From positions 4,271,501-4,335,500 of the forward strand of contig JAQSEB010000041.1 of assembly GCA_030063045.1 (NCBI GenBank): a stretch of 64,000 nucleotides of DNA. Reading direction: 5' to 3'. Under the pieces are notes generated by a model. That model saw only the letters and a program-made list of their open reading frames with translations, had not been told where the DNA came from and ran no database searches. This DNA is from Pratylenchus scribneri (taxonomy: Eukaryota > Nematoda > Chromadorea > Rhabditida > Pratylenchidae). The translations under genes were made by a program, and so were the position numbers. Positions 24,083 to 35,359 of the stretch are shown piece by piece. Each line of letters starts with the position of its first letter. Within the stretch, counting starts at the first letter, position 1.

Positions 24083-24187
24083 TATTTTTAATTTTTCAAT
24101 TCAAGTATCTAAAAATAAAAATGCATTTTTTGCGATATTGTATTTATTCTTTACAAATTATTTGATGAACATTTTCTAAAATATTTT

Positions 24188-24833
24188 ATTTTGGACTATG
24201 GAATGGACTGACCTGAATAAGCTGAAGGTTGGAATGGCATTTGACACAGCTGAAATTGGCGTCCAAGGCAATTTTAAACATCTGGTAGAGTTCCGAAATC
24301 TCTCTATGCTGAATAGACAAACGTTGCAATTCAGCCAAAGCCTGGCCACGCTCTTTTGGCGCCATATTCTGGTAGGAAAAGAGTAAATTATTATGAAACT
24401 ATCTAACGGGTAATCAACCTTGATTTCTTCCATCTGATCAAAAAGTGGACTCAGTTTTTCATTATTCAATGCTTGCCGAAAGTCCGTATACTTTTTATCA
24501 TGCATAAACCAGGCAATGCCTACATGGAAGATTTAATCAAAAATGTTGCAAAAAAATATTACCTCCGAAGATTGCTCCACCAATCACTACGCCTGCAACT
24601 AATCCTAATCCAATAGGACCAGACAAAACAGCTAATCCGGTAGTATCAACAGCTGTAAACAAAGCAGCAGCTCCGCCAGCACCAATTCCTGCACCGAACA
24701 GTCCTCCAATTACGACCCCACCTAATGGGCAGACAATTGGATGGTTGGCGATATCATGCCCAAATCCAATCCCAATCCCAATTCTTGAAGTGGAATTTTC
24801 AATTGCTTTTAAAATGTTTAATGTATTTCCCAT
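24188..24833 (-). CDS. Glycine-zipper protein with C-terminal CxxC (about 180 aa)
   Basis: Three exons starting at an ATG at 24833. Exon 1 ends near 24563 (phase 1), exon 2 covers about 24520-24422, exon 3 runs from about 24370 to a TAA near 24188. Exon 1 is dominated by GxxxG motifs: VVIGGLFGAGIGAGGAAA and GLGLVAGVVIGGAIFGG, predicting two tightly packed membrane helices. The rest is charged and helical (FRQALNNEKLSPLFDQMEE) and ends with FKIALDANFSCVKCHSNLQ. That last motif resembles the last exon of the J-domain gene ([14 protein letters not shown]), a suggestive shared C-terminal module. No signal peptide. Function unknown. Confidence 0.7.
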
Positions 24834-24984
24834 TCTGCTGCCGGTGATGGATTTTTGATTTTTCTTATTTAATGATTATATTATTTACTAAGCTAAAATT
24901 ATTGCGTTAATTGAATTAGATATGCAATTTAGAGCATTAAAACTTAACACATCAAGATTCTACATTTTAACCTATTCCATCATA

Positions 24985-26377
24985 AACGGATTCTAAGATA
25001 TATGTCGGCGGCAAAACTGAAATTCAGGCAAAACTGAAATTGCCTAGGCAAAACTGAAATTTTTCACTTTTGCCGGGAAATCAGGCAAAACTGAAATTTC
25101 CTAGGCAAAACTGAATAAATTTCAGTTTTACCTGAAAGTTAGGCAAAACTGAAAATATCTACACCCAAATTAAACCAATCTCTACATTTTGGTCTAGATT
25201 AAATTTTTAATTGGAAATTCGAAGAAAATGGTTACTAATTTTATTTTTTAATTGGAAATCGAAGAAAATACTTATTAATTATTAATGAAAAATATTTGTT
25301 TGCAGAAAAAAGTGAAAAATAATAAGGGGATTAAGGTGGATATAGGGGGATTAAGCCCCGAAATAATTGAGAAATCGCCCAGAAGGCCAATGGAATGTAA
25401 GAGAAATTAGCCGAAGATGCTGAGAATGCGTAGGATATAGCCGGATATAGGGGAATTAAGCCGAAAAAAGCCTAATTAGGGGCTAGGGATTAGGATTAGG
25501 GGTTCGGAGCATAGGATTCTAGCGAAGCCGGAAGCATAACAGCCTAGACCAGGACTCACGCCCATCTATTTCGGGTCTTATTCCTATTTAATCCTCCTAT
25601 ATCCACCTTAATCCCCCTATATCCAGCTATAACTTGCGCAGTCTCAGGGCCTTCTGCCAATTTCCACGACTTTCCACTGACCCGCCGGACCATTTCCCAT
25701 CAATTTGGGGTCTTAATCCGGCTTAATCTTTCCATATCAACCTTAATCCCCCTATATCCGGCTATATCCTCCGCATTCTCAACACCTTCGGTTAACTTCT
25801 CCTACATTCCACTGACCTTCCGGGCCATTTCCTATTTATTTCGGTGCTTAATTCTCCTTAATCCCCCTATATCCATCTTAATCCCTAATTATTTTGAAAT
25901 TGTAGTGATTTGGTAGAAATTGGATGTAGATATTTCAGTTTTGCCTAACTTTCAGGTAAAACTGAAATTTATTCAGTTTTGCCTAGGAAATTTCAGTTTT
26001 GCCTGATTTCCCGGCAAAAGTGAAAAATTTCAGTTTTGCCTAGGCAATTTCAGTTTTGCCTGAATTTCAGTTTTGCCGCCGACATATATAAGTCGTCTAG
26101 TTGCTCTCTATCAATTTTAATAGAAGTTAATGCATCACTCGTCCATGCACATACTATTTCCCTTTGCCGGCGAAGGGGGAGAAAACACATAAAACACATG
26201 TATTTCTCTTTGACATTGGGATGCGATACACAACATAAATGCAAAAGAAAATACATGTGTTTTCTCCCCCTTCGCCGGCAAAGGGAAATAGTATGTGCAT
26301 GGACGAGTGATGCATTAAATTCTATTAAAATTGATAGAGAGCAACTAGACGACTTATAGTATACCTTAGAATCCGTT
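24985..26377. mobile_element. Outer foldback element interrupted by a second element
   Basis: AACGGATTCTAAG at 24985 is mirrored by CTTAGAATCCGTT ending at 26377. The internal arms from 26085 to 26360 form a near-perfect palindrome of about 110 bp per side (ATAAGTCGTCTAGTTGCTCT mirrored by AGAGCAACTAGACGACTTAT). The left arm is split after about 15 bases by the element at 25003-26084. Removing the inner element restores a continuous left arm. Confidence 0.8.
25003..26084. mobile_element. Inner element with about 165-bp terminal inverted repeats
   Basis: TGTCGGCGGCAAAACTGAAA at the left is mirrored by TTTCAGTTTTGCCGCCGACA at the right, and the match continues almost unbroken for about 165 bases, built of GGCAAAACTGAAATT units. 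Flanks GATATA and TATATA suggest insertion at a TA or TATA target. The 750-bp middle carries degenerate repeats of TTAATCCCCCTATATCC. No ORF. Confidence 0.88.
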
Positions 26378-27509
26378 CGCTGAAAACCATCAATATGTAG
26401 TCAATACTCATGGCTCCTTCGAATCCATGAAGAGGAATTTACAAATCAAGATGACTTTTATCAGTGAAAAATTTCACCGGAGTATATTTTTTTTTGAAAA
26501 TTTCATAAACTATCATATTGATGAAATAGAAATAAAGTACGATGTAAAATCCAAGGCTATATTACTACAAATGGAGATCAGCAATTTGGGAATAGGAACG
26601 CGACAATTGGGGATGATGATTGGGGCCGCCAATTGGGGATGCGACAATTGGGGGAGTGGACCTAGGATATAACGGCAAAAAATGAAAATTGTAGTACTGA
26701 ATTTTGAAATTTTAGTGAGGCAAAATTCTACCCATCTTATATAATGCGGATGCGGATACATAAGCTACCAGCATTTTGATGAGTATTAATTATGGTAAAA
26801 AAACAGAGGAGCTTTGGATGAAGTATAATTTTAAAATTAGCTTGAGGCATTTTCCCAAGCATTTCGGACTATCCCATATTATTATCTAAATCCATTTTCA
26901 CTGGCACAACAATCTGATTAATGCCGACAATTTATTTGTGGGTAGTTATGGGTTGGTAGGGTGGCAATGATTAATGGAAAATGAAATGGTCAAAGGAGAG
27001 AAAAAAAAATACGTGGCGATGACAAGTAATATATAAAAGATAGAGATTGCTTTTTCCTTTTTCAATCTTAATTATCAATATAATACAATGTTCATTCAAA
27101 TTCAAATCCATTTTACTATTTGTATGGGAATTAGCTCTGAGCAATTTTTTAAATAAACAAATTATATGCAGGCAAAATAAAATTAATTGGAACTTGGAAG
27201 ACTACCAATGATGAAGTTTCACTGATCTTTCAATCCATTATTAATAATCAACATTTTATGGGTGCATTTTTTTTTGCACAACAAATCATGTACATGTCTT
27301 TATTTGTCTGATTTTTTTGAAATAAAATTTAAATAATATATGATCAAAATATTGTTTTTGGTCTCTATATAGAAAAAAATCACAATACAAATGCCTCCGA
27401 AGGGATGATTATTGTTATCATAATCTGCATAATTAATACAAATTTTATAGATTTAAATTGACATAATTTTTATAAATTCTCTTTTCCATTTCTTTAGAAA
27501 TAATAAAAA
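26378..27509. other. Spacer upstream of the ZZ-finger gene
   Basis: No gene seen. Short open frames near 26430-26760 overlap on both strands and include a GGGATGATGATTGGGG-type simple repeat. The shared palindromic block lies at 27121-27213. Confidence 0.4.
27121..27213 (+). promoter_or_regulatory. Shared palindromic upstream block, copy 3
   Basis: Reads TGTATGGGAATTAGCTCTGA GCAA, then AAATAAA, AGGCAAAATA and finally AGACTACCAATG. It lies about 300 bases upstream of the gene starting at 27510, same strand. It matches copy 1 over the whole block, not just the palindromes. Confidence 0.5.
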
Positions 27510-30500
27510 ATGGCATTCCTTGAACTTGGATTCATATTCAAGTTGCTGCTTAAATTAACAGGGATCACAGATTTGGCATTTAAAATTTTTGGGATGATCG
27601 GGATATTTTTCTATAATAAATTGGCAGGATGGTTATTTCGGAAAATGCGACCAATTCTGTTCAATTGGGCTGTATCCACTTCTAAGTATTGGATGAAATG
27701 CAAATGGAATGCTTTTGTGAGCTTATTCAAATCGGATGTGAAAGGTTTATAATTTAAAAAAAATTAAACATTTTCAAATATGGTCTATTTCTCAATCATG
27801 TTTTAAATTCGATTGTGGATTGTGATTATTAGCTTATCGGCAATTATCGTCTCAGCGATTTTGTCGAGTCCTACTCTTTAGCCAATTAACCAATTTATAT
27901 GCATAATTTTGGAATTGACCAATCATCCAGCAAATAATAAAATAGAATACATCCTAATATCATTAACCTTTTTTTGGATTAATTAGTGAAAATGTAGCTT
28001 GATCTAAATATAAATATACAGCTAATTAATCGATAAACATTACAATTATAACATCTTTTGAAATTTTGGCAAGAAAGGAAATAATATTATAAATTATTTC
28101 AAAATATCATGAAATAATTTCATGAATTTTATATAATTTTCAAAATAATTAATAATTTGTACATAATCCCTATTTTAGTGCCAATCAAATTGGTGCTAGG
28201 CAATGTGATTCGGTTAAAGGATCAAAAATTTCCGATAGAGAATGGTAATACAATGAGCAAACTTTTCGACACGGCATTGAACAATGCCAAAGGCGGTTTG
28301 TACAAAGAAATACCATTCGATGTTGATGTTATTGGGGACGTACAGCTTTGTGCGCGTCCAATTGGCTCAGGCAAAAATATTCCCTATATGGAATGCACAA
28401 ATGCCGGTGCATCCATTGATCCGAAATGCGAATACATTCTATTGATTGAACTGTTCGATAATCTCAAAGAAGTGAATTTATTAATATTTTAAATCCATAA
28501 TTTTTTATTTAAATTCATTTGAATCCAAATGATCAGGATGAGGAAGACCATGAAATTAGGCCAATTGTCCTATTCAAAGAGAAATTATTTGTTGGCAAAT
28601 CAAACAATGCGATTTGGAAAATATTTAAAAAGAATGGATGGTATATAAAAAGAATGGAGAGGGGATATGGCCATATATGGACAGAAATTCAAGAAAAGGA
28701 ACATTGTGGAAAAGTTAAAAATGATTTTTTGGCACACTTGACGAAGAAACAACAAGAAAGACTGGCAGAGTTCATCAAATTGCAAAAGAAAATTGATGAA
28801 GATTTGGAAATGCAACGATTGCGCAGAAGTGGAATTAGCTCAAGGGTGGGTCAAATATTAAATGGGTTATGGAGAATAACCTACCGTATTTATTTTATTA
28901 GAAGCCCTGGGGCTTATATTTCAAAACTCGGAAAATGGCCAAAATTAGATGTATCTAACTCTGTTATTTGTCAATATTTTTTAACAAACTATAGTGTTTT
29001 TTATAGACCCCAATGGCACTAAGAAATGCAATAAAAATTTATTCAGAAAGTTCATAATGCCAAGAGATATAGCGTCTCAAAGTCGATTGGTGGGCTTCTA
29101 ATAGAGAGGGATCTTCAAATAGAATAAATCAGGGCTCGGATTCGTCCTTATTTTATAAGAAAAGTCCTTACAAATTGACCCCCGTCCTTAGAAAAGTGAA
29201 AATGTCCTTACGTCCTTAAATGTCCTTACAAATCCCGAATTGTCCTTATTACTCTTATAATGTCCTTATAAATAGAAATTTTGGTTAAAATCTTCCCCTA
29301 TCGGGCTATTTTTTGGCTAAAATTTTCCCCTATCGGGCTATTTTTTGCTAAAATTTTCCCCTATGGGGCTATTTTTGCTAAAATTTTCCCCTATGGGGCA
29401 ATTTTTTGCTAAATTTTTCTCTATACCTTAGACTGACTACAAGTAAATTGACAAAATGTTGATGGAAAAACAAGAAATTATTAGAAATTAATACTTTGAA
29501 GAAAAATATAAGTATTTCGAAAAAGATTAAAAAGATTTTTATAATTAAAATAAAAAATTTTACATGTCCTTATATTTTTAAATTTTTGCCACTTATGTCC
29601 AAATCGTTTTGACTTGATCCGAGCCCTGGAATAAATACTTTATTATCAGATTATAAATGACCATAAAATTTCTTATTTTTAGCAGAAAATATATTTTTTT
29701 AAATGCTCTATAATTCAAAATCTCTCATTGAGTGTTGTGAATAAATAAAAAGGATATTGCGAATCATTTATTAATCATATTTATTTTGCAAATGTTATTT
29801 TTATATCAAAATTCAAATACCAAATTATACATATGATGATTTATTTTCGAATAGATTTGTTATTTTCAATAATTTACATATACCTATTCCTATTTAGTGC
29901 ATAGTATAAAATTTCAAAAATTATTGAATATTTTATAGACTTTACCTCTTGGTTTGGACGGCCATCAATGTTGTTTGTTGGAAATTGTTCATCCAAATGG
30001 GCATTCATCAATGCATTCTCTGGTTTTCCTGACGGAATTTCAAGAAAGACAAACATTGGAACAACTAATCCTATCATATGGAGATGGTGCATTGTCAAGA
30101 GAATTCTTTGATGTGCTCGAATTGATGGACTCTCCAAATGCCTGTTTCCATGAATTGATTTATGCCACTGGCGAATTTGTGGAGATTAGAAAAGATCGTC
30201 TGATTCGGGCCAAGCACTGCTACAAGTTAGATCTATCCAATGCAGCAGCAAATGTGACGGAAAATTCGAATGTAAATTCAGCAGCAACTAATGAAGAAAA
30301 TGCTAATGAACGCCGAAATCAGGTTAAAAATGAACAGATATAATTAGGGCCCGGATTTATATGCACGAAAAAGTGCCAAAATATGCAAATTTCGAAAAAT
30401 TTCGTAAAATTTTCTTAAAATATGCAATTTTTCGATTTTTATTGCATTTTTGAACGACAATTTTAGCCAAAAAAAAAAAGGCGAAAATATGCAAAATAAA

Positions 30501-32706
30501 GTTGGTCTTAAAACACTCCAAATATCATAAAAACACTATTTATATATCCAGAAACCCATTTAGAGCATTGGCACAAAACATGCATTTGCATATAAATCCG
30601 GGCCCTAGATATAATATTTAGTGAAAATGGAATATTTCATTCAAACTCAATAGCAATAGGCCCAATTGGAGTCAATAGGGGAGAAATTGTTTTATTATCA
30701 AATTAATAAAATATTTTTTGTTATGAAAATGAATTTTTTGTTATTTTTAATGTTATACTAAATGATTATTAATAAAAAAAGAAGAAGAGTATGATTTTTA
30801 TTTAAAACAAATTCATAGTCATAGGTCGCTACGCTCTATGGCCATTAAGAAGAAATGAAAATGTAAAGAATAATTTCATTACAAATTTAAGAACAAAAAA
30901 TGATCAATCAAGCTAATATTTTGGGTTTTTTAAGAAATAAAAAATTAAATGATCAAGGAAATAATTAACGTATTTATATACAGGCTTCCAACATCAATTT
31001 GGTGATTTTGATGCCAGCTATGATTATTACAATTCTCCTGCTTGCGTCAGTTTTCATCGATGGGCCCATTTGGATTGTGACAAAGGCAAATATCAATTAA
31101 TTGTTCCCTCCAAATTAAATAATTTTTGCAGATTCTACAAATGATTTATTATTCTTTCAATTGCAATTTGCCTTTTCTTCTATCCTTTGCCAGTATTTTT
31201 ATTCTTCTATGCATTTCACGCCATTTTTCAAAATCCGAATCCATCAGCAATGGCAATGAAGTGAGCAAAATAAAATCATTAATTAATGAAAATATTTTTT
31301 ATTAAAAATAAATAAATTCCTTTTAAAAAAAAAGAAAATTGAGATGGTAAATTAATTTGTTAAATAAAAAGTTATTAATTAGCAAAGTATTTCGTATCGA
31401 ACAGCGTATTTATAAGTCCAAAAAATATCAATTAACCAAATTCTATTGTATCTTATCCTTCCTAACAACATTTTCCTCGTAAAATTAAATCCTATTAATT
31501 TTCCATTTGATCAAAATATAAATATTTGTCTTAAAAAATCCCTTTGCTTATTTCATCGTTTTTTTTGTCAAATGGAAAATTTGGAATATTTCTTTAATTT
31601 ATTTGTTTAATTATAGGAATCGACATCTATCAATGCCGAACAAACAATGGAAGTTGATGTGCCGACTGTTCTTGGCATTGGAATTAACAGTGTTAATTCG
31701 CTGTTGATTAACACCGAGGATACAAATGAAAATGAGCATATGCAAATGAAAGAAATTGATGATAATAGCAGTACTTCATCAGCAGAAACAGACGAAATTT
31801 CAAAAAGAGATATGATGGAGTTGGAAGAAGTGCATGTGCAAGGAAATATTCTCGAATCAAAAGAAATTGTAAGTTAATCGATGTTTTATACTAAAAAATC
31901 TTCTAAAATGGTTATTTTTTAATATAGCTTTTTAGTTTTTATTATTTTGTCTTAATTTTTGAGTTACAGTTTTATTTTTAATTTTGGCATAATTTCACTT
32001 TTTTCGATAAATATATTACACCTTTTGTCTGACTTAGCTAGGTGTTATTAATTTTATTAAATTATAAATTAAATTCTAATATAAATCGATTCAAATGGGA
32101 GGAACAACTAATTTTCGTTTTAAGAAAAAAAAATTTGAGTATTTTTTTGGACTAATAAGGAGAAAAACCCTACTATTATCAAAATTGATCTTTACAAAAG
32201 GATAGAGAAAAAAATTATTGCCAAATTCATTTTCATTTCCCCATTACCATAATTTATAATCAGAATTTTCCTTTAATGAATAATTCTAGAATGATTCTCC
32301 AAATATTGAACATTCATCAAAAATGGAAATGCCACCAACACAACAGCAATTTCAACCGATAAGCAATCCAAACGAGGGTTGTAATATGAAACAGGAAAAC
32401 CAAGGCAATAATATTGTGATTGGAGGAGCAGTTCCAAGTGAATGGACTGATGAGTGGTTCCACAAATATTATGGCATACATTTTGGCATTATTTGCGATG
32501 GTTGCCAAGAGAAAGATTTTCAAGGAATTCGTTTGAAATGCGCTGAATGTCCCGATTTTGATCTTTGTCTTAAGTGTCATATAGCTGGCCAACATTCGAA
32601 GCATCGACAACATTTTCTGGTTATAGAACCTACCATAGAGAAGGAAATGCATGATTTACTGCACTGCACATGCTTGAAGAAATCAAATATATACAGAATG
32701 AATTGA
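27510..32706 (+). CDS. Eight-exon membrane protein with C-terminal ZZ-type zinc finger (about 707 aa)
   Basis: Exons: 27510-27744, 28179-28471, 28537-28845, 29939-30322, 30984-31085, 31132-31260, 31617-31868, 32290-32706; phases agree throughout. The N-terminus is hydrophobic (LGFIFKLLLKLTG). Exons 5 and 6 each encode a membrane segment (LVILMPAMIITILLLASVF; LLSFASIFILLCIS). The last exon holds a ZZ finger: CDGC, CAEC, CLKCH and a HSKHRQH tail, in ZZ order. ZZ fingers bind protein termini or ubiquitin-pathway partners in known families. The intron between exons 5 and 6 is 46 bases and appears to use a GC donor (AAG|GCAAAT). Exons 1-3 could instead be a separate gene ending at 29022, but exon 4 has no start codon, so one gene is preferred. 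The two longest introns carry hAT-like insertions. Confidence 0.55.
29130..29628. mobile_element. hAT-like MITE with 8-bp TSD GAATAAAT
   Basis: Perfect GAATAAAT repeats at 29122-29129 and 29629-29636. Ends CAGGGCTCGGAT are exact inverted repeats. The body has GTCCTTA repeats and a five-copy, about 33-base repeat containing TTTTCCCCTATCGGGCTATT. It lies in the intron between exons 3 and 4 of the ZZ gene. Confidence 0.93.
30345..30607. mobile_element. hAT-like MITE with 8-bp TSD GATATAAT
   Basis: Perfect GATATAAT repeats at 30337-30344 and 30608-30615 flank a 263-bp element with exact inverted ends TAGGGCCCGGATTTATATGC. It lies in the intron after exon 4 of the ZZ gene, 22 bases past the splice donor. 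Confidence 0.95.
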
Positions 32707-33048
32707 ACAATAATGCTGAATGATTTATTATTACTCTGAATAAATCCATAAATGAATTTAAATAAGCAAATTTCTTTTATAAAAATCATCATTTTGACTT
32801 TGTCTTCAAATATTTATCAAATCAATATTTTTAGAATGGAACAATAAATTACTCTTAAATATACATTAAATGACCATTTTATATTATTTTAAATATTTTT
32901 AAATATTTTATTTTTTATTTATTTCGTAATTAATAATTATTAATTAGATTCTAGCAACTTTGCATATACATAATATATACTTAAATATTCTCTTGAACTT
33001 TGATGATTTTTTTTAAATCCAATGTTTTATTTATCTCATTTTTTTTAG

Positions 33049-33421
33049 AAAATTCAAGCACTGATACAGTCGCAACAATATCTGCTGGTTGAGGAAAATC
33101 GGCAAAGCAGCTCAGAGCATATTAAATGTTTCTCATTCGATGTGTTGCATTTGTGGCCATGTTCGTCGGATTTGTGGTATTGATAGCATTGTTCTCTTAT
33201 TTTTATTGGCTCTATTAGCCTCTGCTTGTGCCCTATATGTCAATATGGCTTTGATGATAATGCACTACATTATGATCCATATTGCGAACCCTAAACTTGT
33301 TGATTTTATGGCAAATTCGTGTTTATTTTGGCAAGCAATAATTTTGGCATTTGCAGTGGTTATAATATATTATTCTTGGAACTTTTGGTCTAAAATTTCA
33401 TCGAATAGACGAATATTTTAA
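33049..33421 (+). pseudogene. Decayed RING-family exon 3 behind the ZZ gene
   Basis: After an acceptor-like TTTTTTTTAG, AAAATTCAAGCACTGATACA matches the start of exon 3 of the RING gene at 37251 (AAAATTCGAGCACTGACACA). Homology runs the full exon, through the LIALFSYFYWLY membrane segment and the block HIANPKLVDFMANSCLFW, but passes through three reading frames and one stop codon in place of the W of WPL. No RING exon 1 or 2 lies upstream; the neighbour is the ZZ finger exon. Confidence 0.8.
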
Positions 33422-33794
33422 TGATAATGTTAATTTGTTAAGTGCATATTTTATATTGTTGACCATTTTTATTAATTCTTATTGATTTTTCCATAATGAA
33501 AAAATGCTAATATAATATTTATATAAAATATGAAATATTAATAAATTTATTTTATGCTACTTTAAATGTCATATATTTGTGAACAACATATTTTGTCCCA
33601 TTTTGTTCTAGAACCTAAGAAGAATGAATGAAAATGAAATTATATTTCAAATGCCAATGGGAGATTAAAAAAATTGTTGAAAAACTTTGAAAATTTGCCT
33701 GGGCAAATTTATACATTTAAACATTTTATAACATAATTCTCATCAGCATTATGATTGATTTATTTTTACCATTCATTTTTTTATTCCCTTAAAA

Positions 33795-33866
33795 AGAGCA
33801 TTCTAATTGGAATTGTTCAATAATTGCAAGTGGTAATGGTATTGGTAGACTGCCAATGCTATGAAA
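33795..33866 (+). promoter_or_regulatory. Shared palindromic upstream block, copy 4 (diverged)
   Basis: AGAGCATTCTAATTGGAATT is followed by GGTATTGGTAGACTGCCAAT. The second palindrome is kept with one change. It is about 250 bases upstream of the RING gene at 34109, same strand. Confidence 0.4.
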
Positions 33867-34108
33867 ATTTACAAATTTTGATACAATAATTTGGAACATA
33901 AATTGCAATGTATTCCCAGAATTCACCGTCATTTTATTTGCCACTTATCATAAACCTATTAATCACTTGGAATTTTGATGGAAAAAACTCTGTTGTATTT
34001 GCAACTCATTTTACATTAACAAATATAGAAATATAATTAGGGAAAATCGAATAAAAATTTTTTATTACCATTAAAAACCTTGATTATAAATAAAGATTTA
34101 TTGAAAAA

Positions 34109-35159
34109 ATGAATTCTTCTACCATTGTTGGTAGTGAGTAATTTACCAAATTCGGTTGCTACGATTAATTCATTATTAGCATCATCAACAACAGCACAAA
34201 TGGCCGAGAAACAAGTGCCGATTTGTTCCATTTGTCATGGGGAATTTGATCCTACTAATTTTACGCTTCTAAGCTGCTCCCATGTCTTTCATTTGGAATG
34301 CATTAAACAATGGTTAAACATTCAACAAAAATGTCCGTATTGCAATCATGCTAACGTGAAGGCGCATAATATTTTAATTCAACGCAATAATGCTACTGGC
34401 AATGAGGGAAATATTGTAATCAAATCATAATAATTTTTAATAATCAAACAAAAAAAAACAAAAGTTTTATTTACTAAACATTTTAATTTTAATCTACAAA
34501 ATGAAAATCAATAAAAATAAAAATTAATTTTTCATAACACAATTTAAAATTATTTTAGGAATTTTCGATGGTTCCTCTCCCTAATGAGGCTTTGCGTCTT
34601 GCATTGATTGCATATGATCGTGAATTGCATGCATCTTCAAAAGATCCATTAGAACGTGCCGCACTGGAAACAATTTTTCAAGTATGCTAAAAATACAAAA
34701 TGGATCAATTCAAAATTTTTTTATTTAGGAAAATTTTAAATAGATTATTGTTTCATAAATTATAAATAAAAAAAAATTATAGATTTTTTATATCAGTATT
34801 CTATTAAATATAGATGAAATTTTATTCCCAAATCCAATTTTTATTTTTCTCAATCTTTTAAGGAAATTCGAATGTTTATGCAAGATGAGCAAAATCGACA
34901 ACGCAGATGGGAGCTTATTAAGTGTGCAGGATTTACTATTATTTTTGCATTGTTCTTCTTGCTCTTTATAAAAATTCTTTTTATGCTCGTCATTTTCATC
35001 ATACGTCTATCCATTTCCATCATTCTTATCGTTATTTTCCTCATAGTTTTGAGCATTTTCATCATTCTTTTCACAATTCTCATTGTTATTTTCGCCATTT
35101 TCATCCTACTTTTCGCCATTATTAGTAATTATGTCACTAAATTATTTAGTATCTTTTAA
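34109..35159 (+). CDS. RING-H2 membrane protein, paralogue 2, with N-terminal 2-base deletion
   Basis: Exons 34109-34415, 34559-34681 and 34863-35159. The first ATG (34109) and following codons match paralogue 3 at 37251, but two bases are missing after GAG (GAGTAATTTACC here, GAGAATAATTTACC there). The reading frame from that ATG therefore stops at once. The RING frame is intact downstream (CSIC, CSHVFHLEC, CPYC) and could start at the ATG at 34199 (MAEKQVPICSIC), giving a full RING with a shortened tail before it. Exon 3 begins EIRMFMQDEQNRQRR and then becomes a long run of I/L/F-rich sequence encoded by a degenerate TTTTCATCATTCT-type repeat, so the membrane part has been replaced by repeat expansion. 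A fossil of the normal exon 3 lies 200 bases downstream. Confidence 0.7.
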
Positions 35160-35359
35160 TAAAATATTATTAAAATGAAATAGTCTCTTAAGTGGTATAT
35201 ATTTTTATTGCCAAAATTTTGGCCTTAGGATTAATGAGAGATTTGGTTATGGAGCTTTAAAATTTTAGTTTTGAATTTACAAATGACAAAAGTTTTTTTG
35301 CCAAGATATCAGCAGGTCCTTTTGCCGAGAGATCGTTTTTTTATTATAACGAATTCTGC

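Larger units (their letters stand above)
20041..24187. other. 4-kb gene-free repeat block
   Basis: No convincing exon on either strand. It includes a 12-base C run (about 20391), two arrays of the same 27-bp minisatellite at its edges (20757-20857 and 23955-24082), a GC-rich hairpin island (20860-21510), three tRNA-like segments on the minus strand, repeated AAACCGGTTTAAAC words and a 25-bp GC-rich hairpin near 23285-23315. The open frames over the GC island read repeated SPEGAKM-type peptides and are repeat artefacts. Confidence 0.6.

Noticed and set aside
23878..24165. Lysine/asparagine-rich frame of 95 codons (and its minus-strand twin)
   Set aside because: Produced by the 27-bp minisatellite being a multiple of three; both strands are open for the same reason.
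26036..26359. Paired open frames with near-identical peptides on opposite strands
   Set aside because: They are the two arms of a palindromic transposon; mirror-image frames are expected from an inverted repeat.
34850..35125. Alternative frames in RING paralogue 2 exon 3 rich in R/M/K or H
   Set aside because: They are other-frame readings of the TTTTCATCATTCT-type repeat; the frame linked to RING exon 2 is the supported one.
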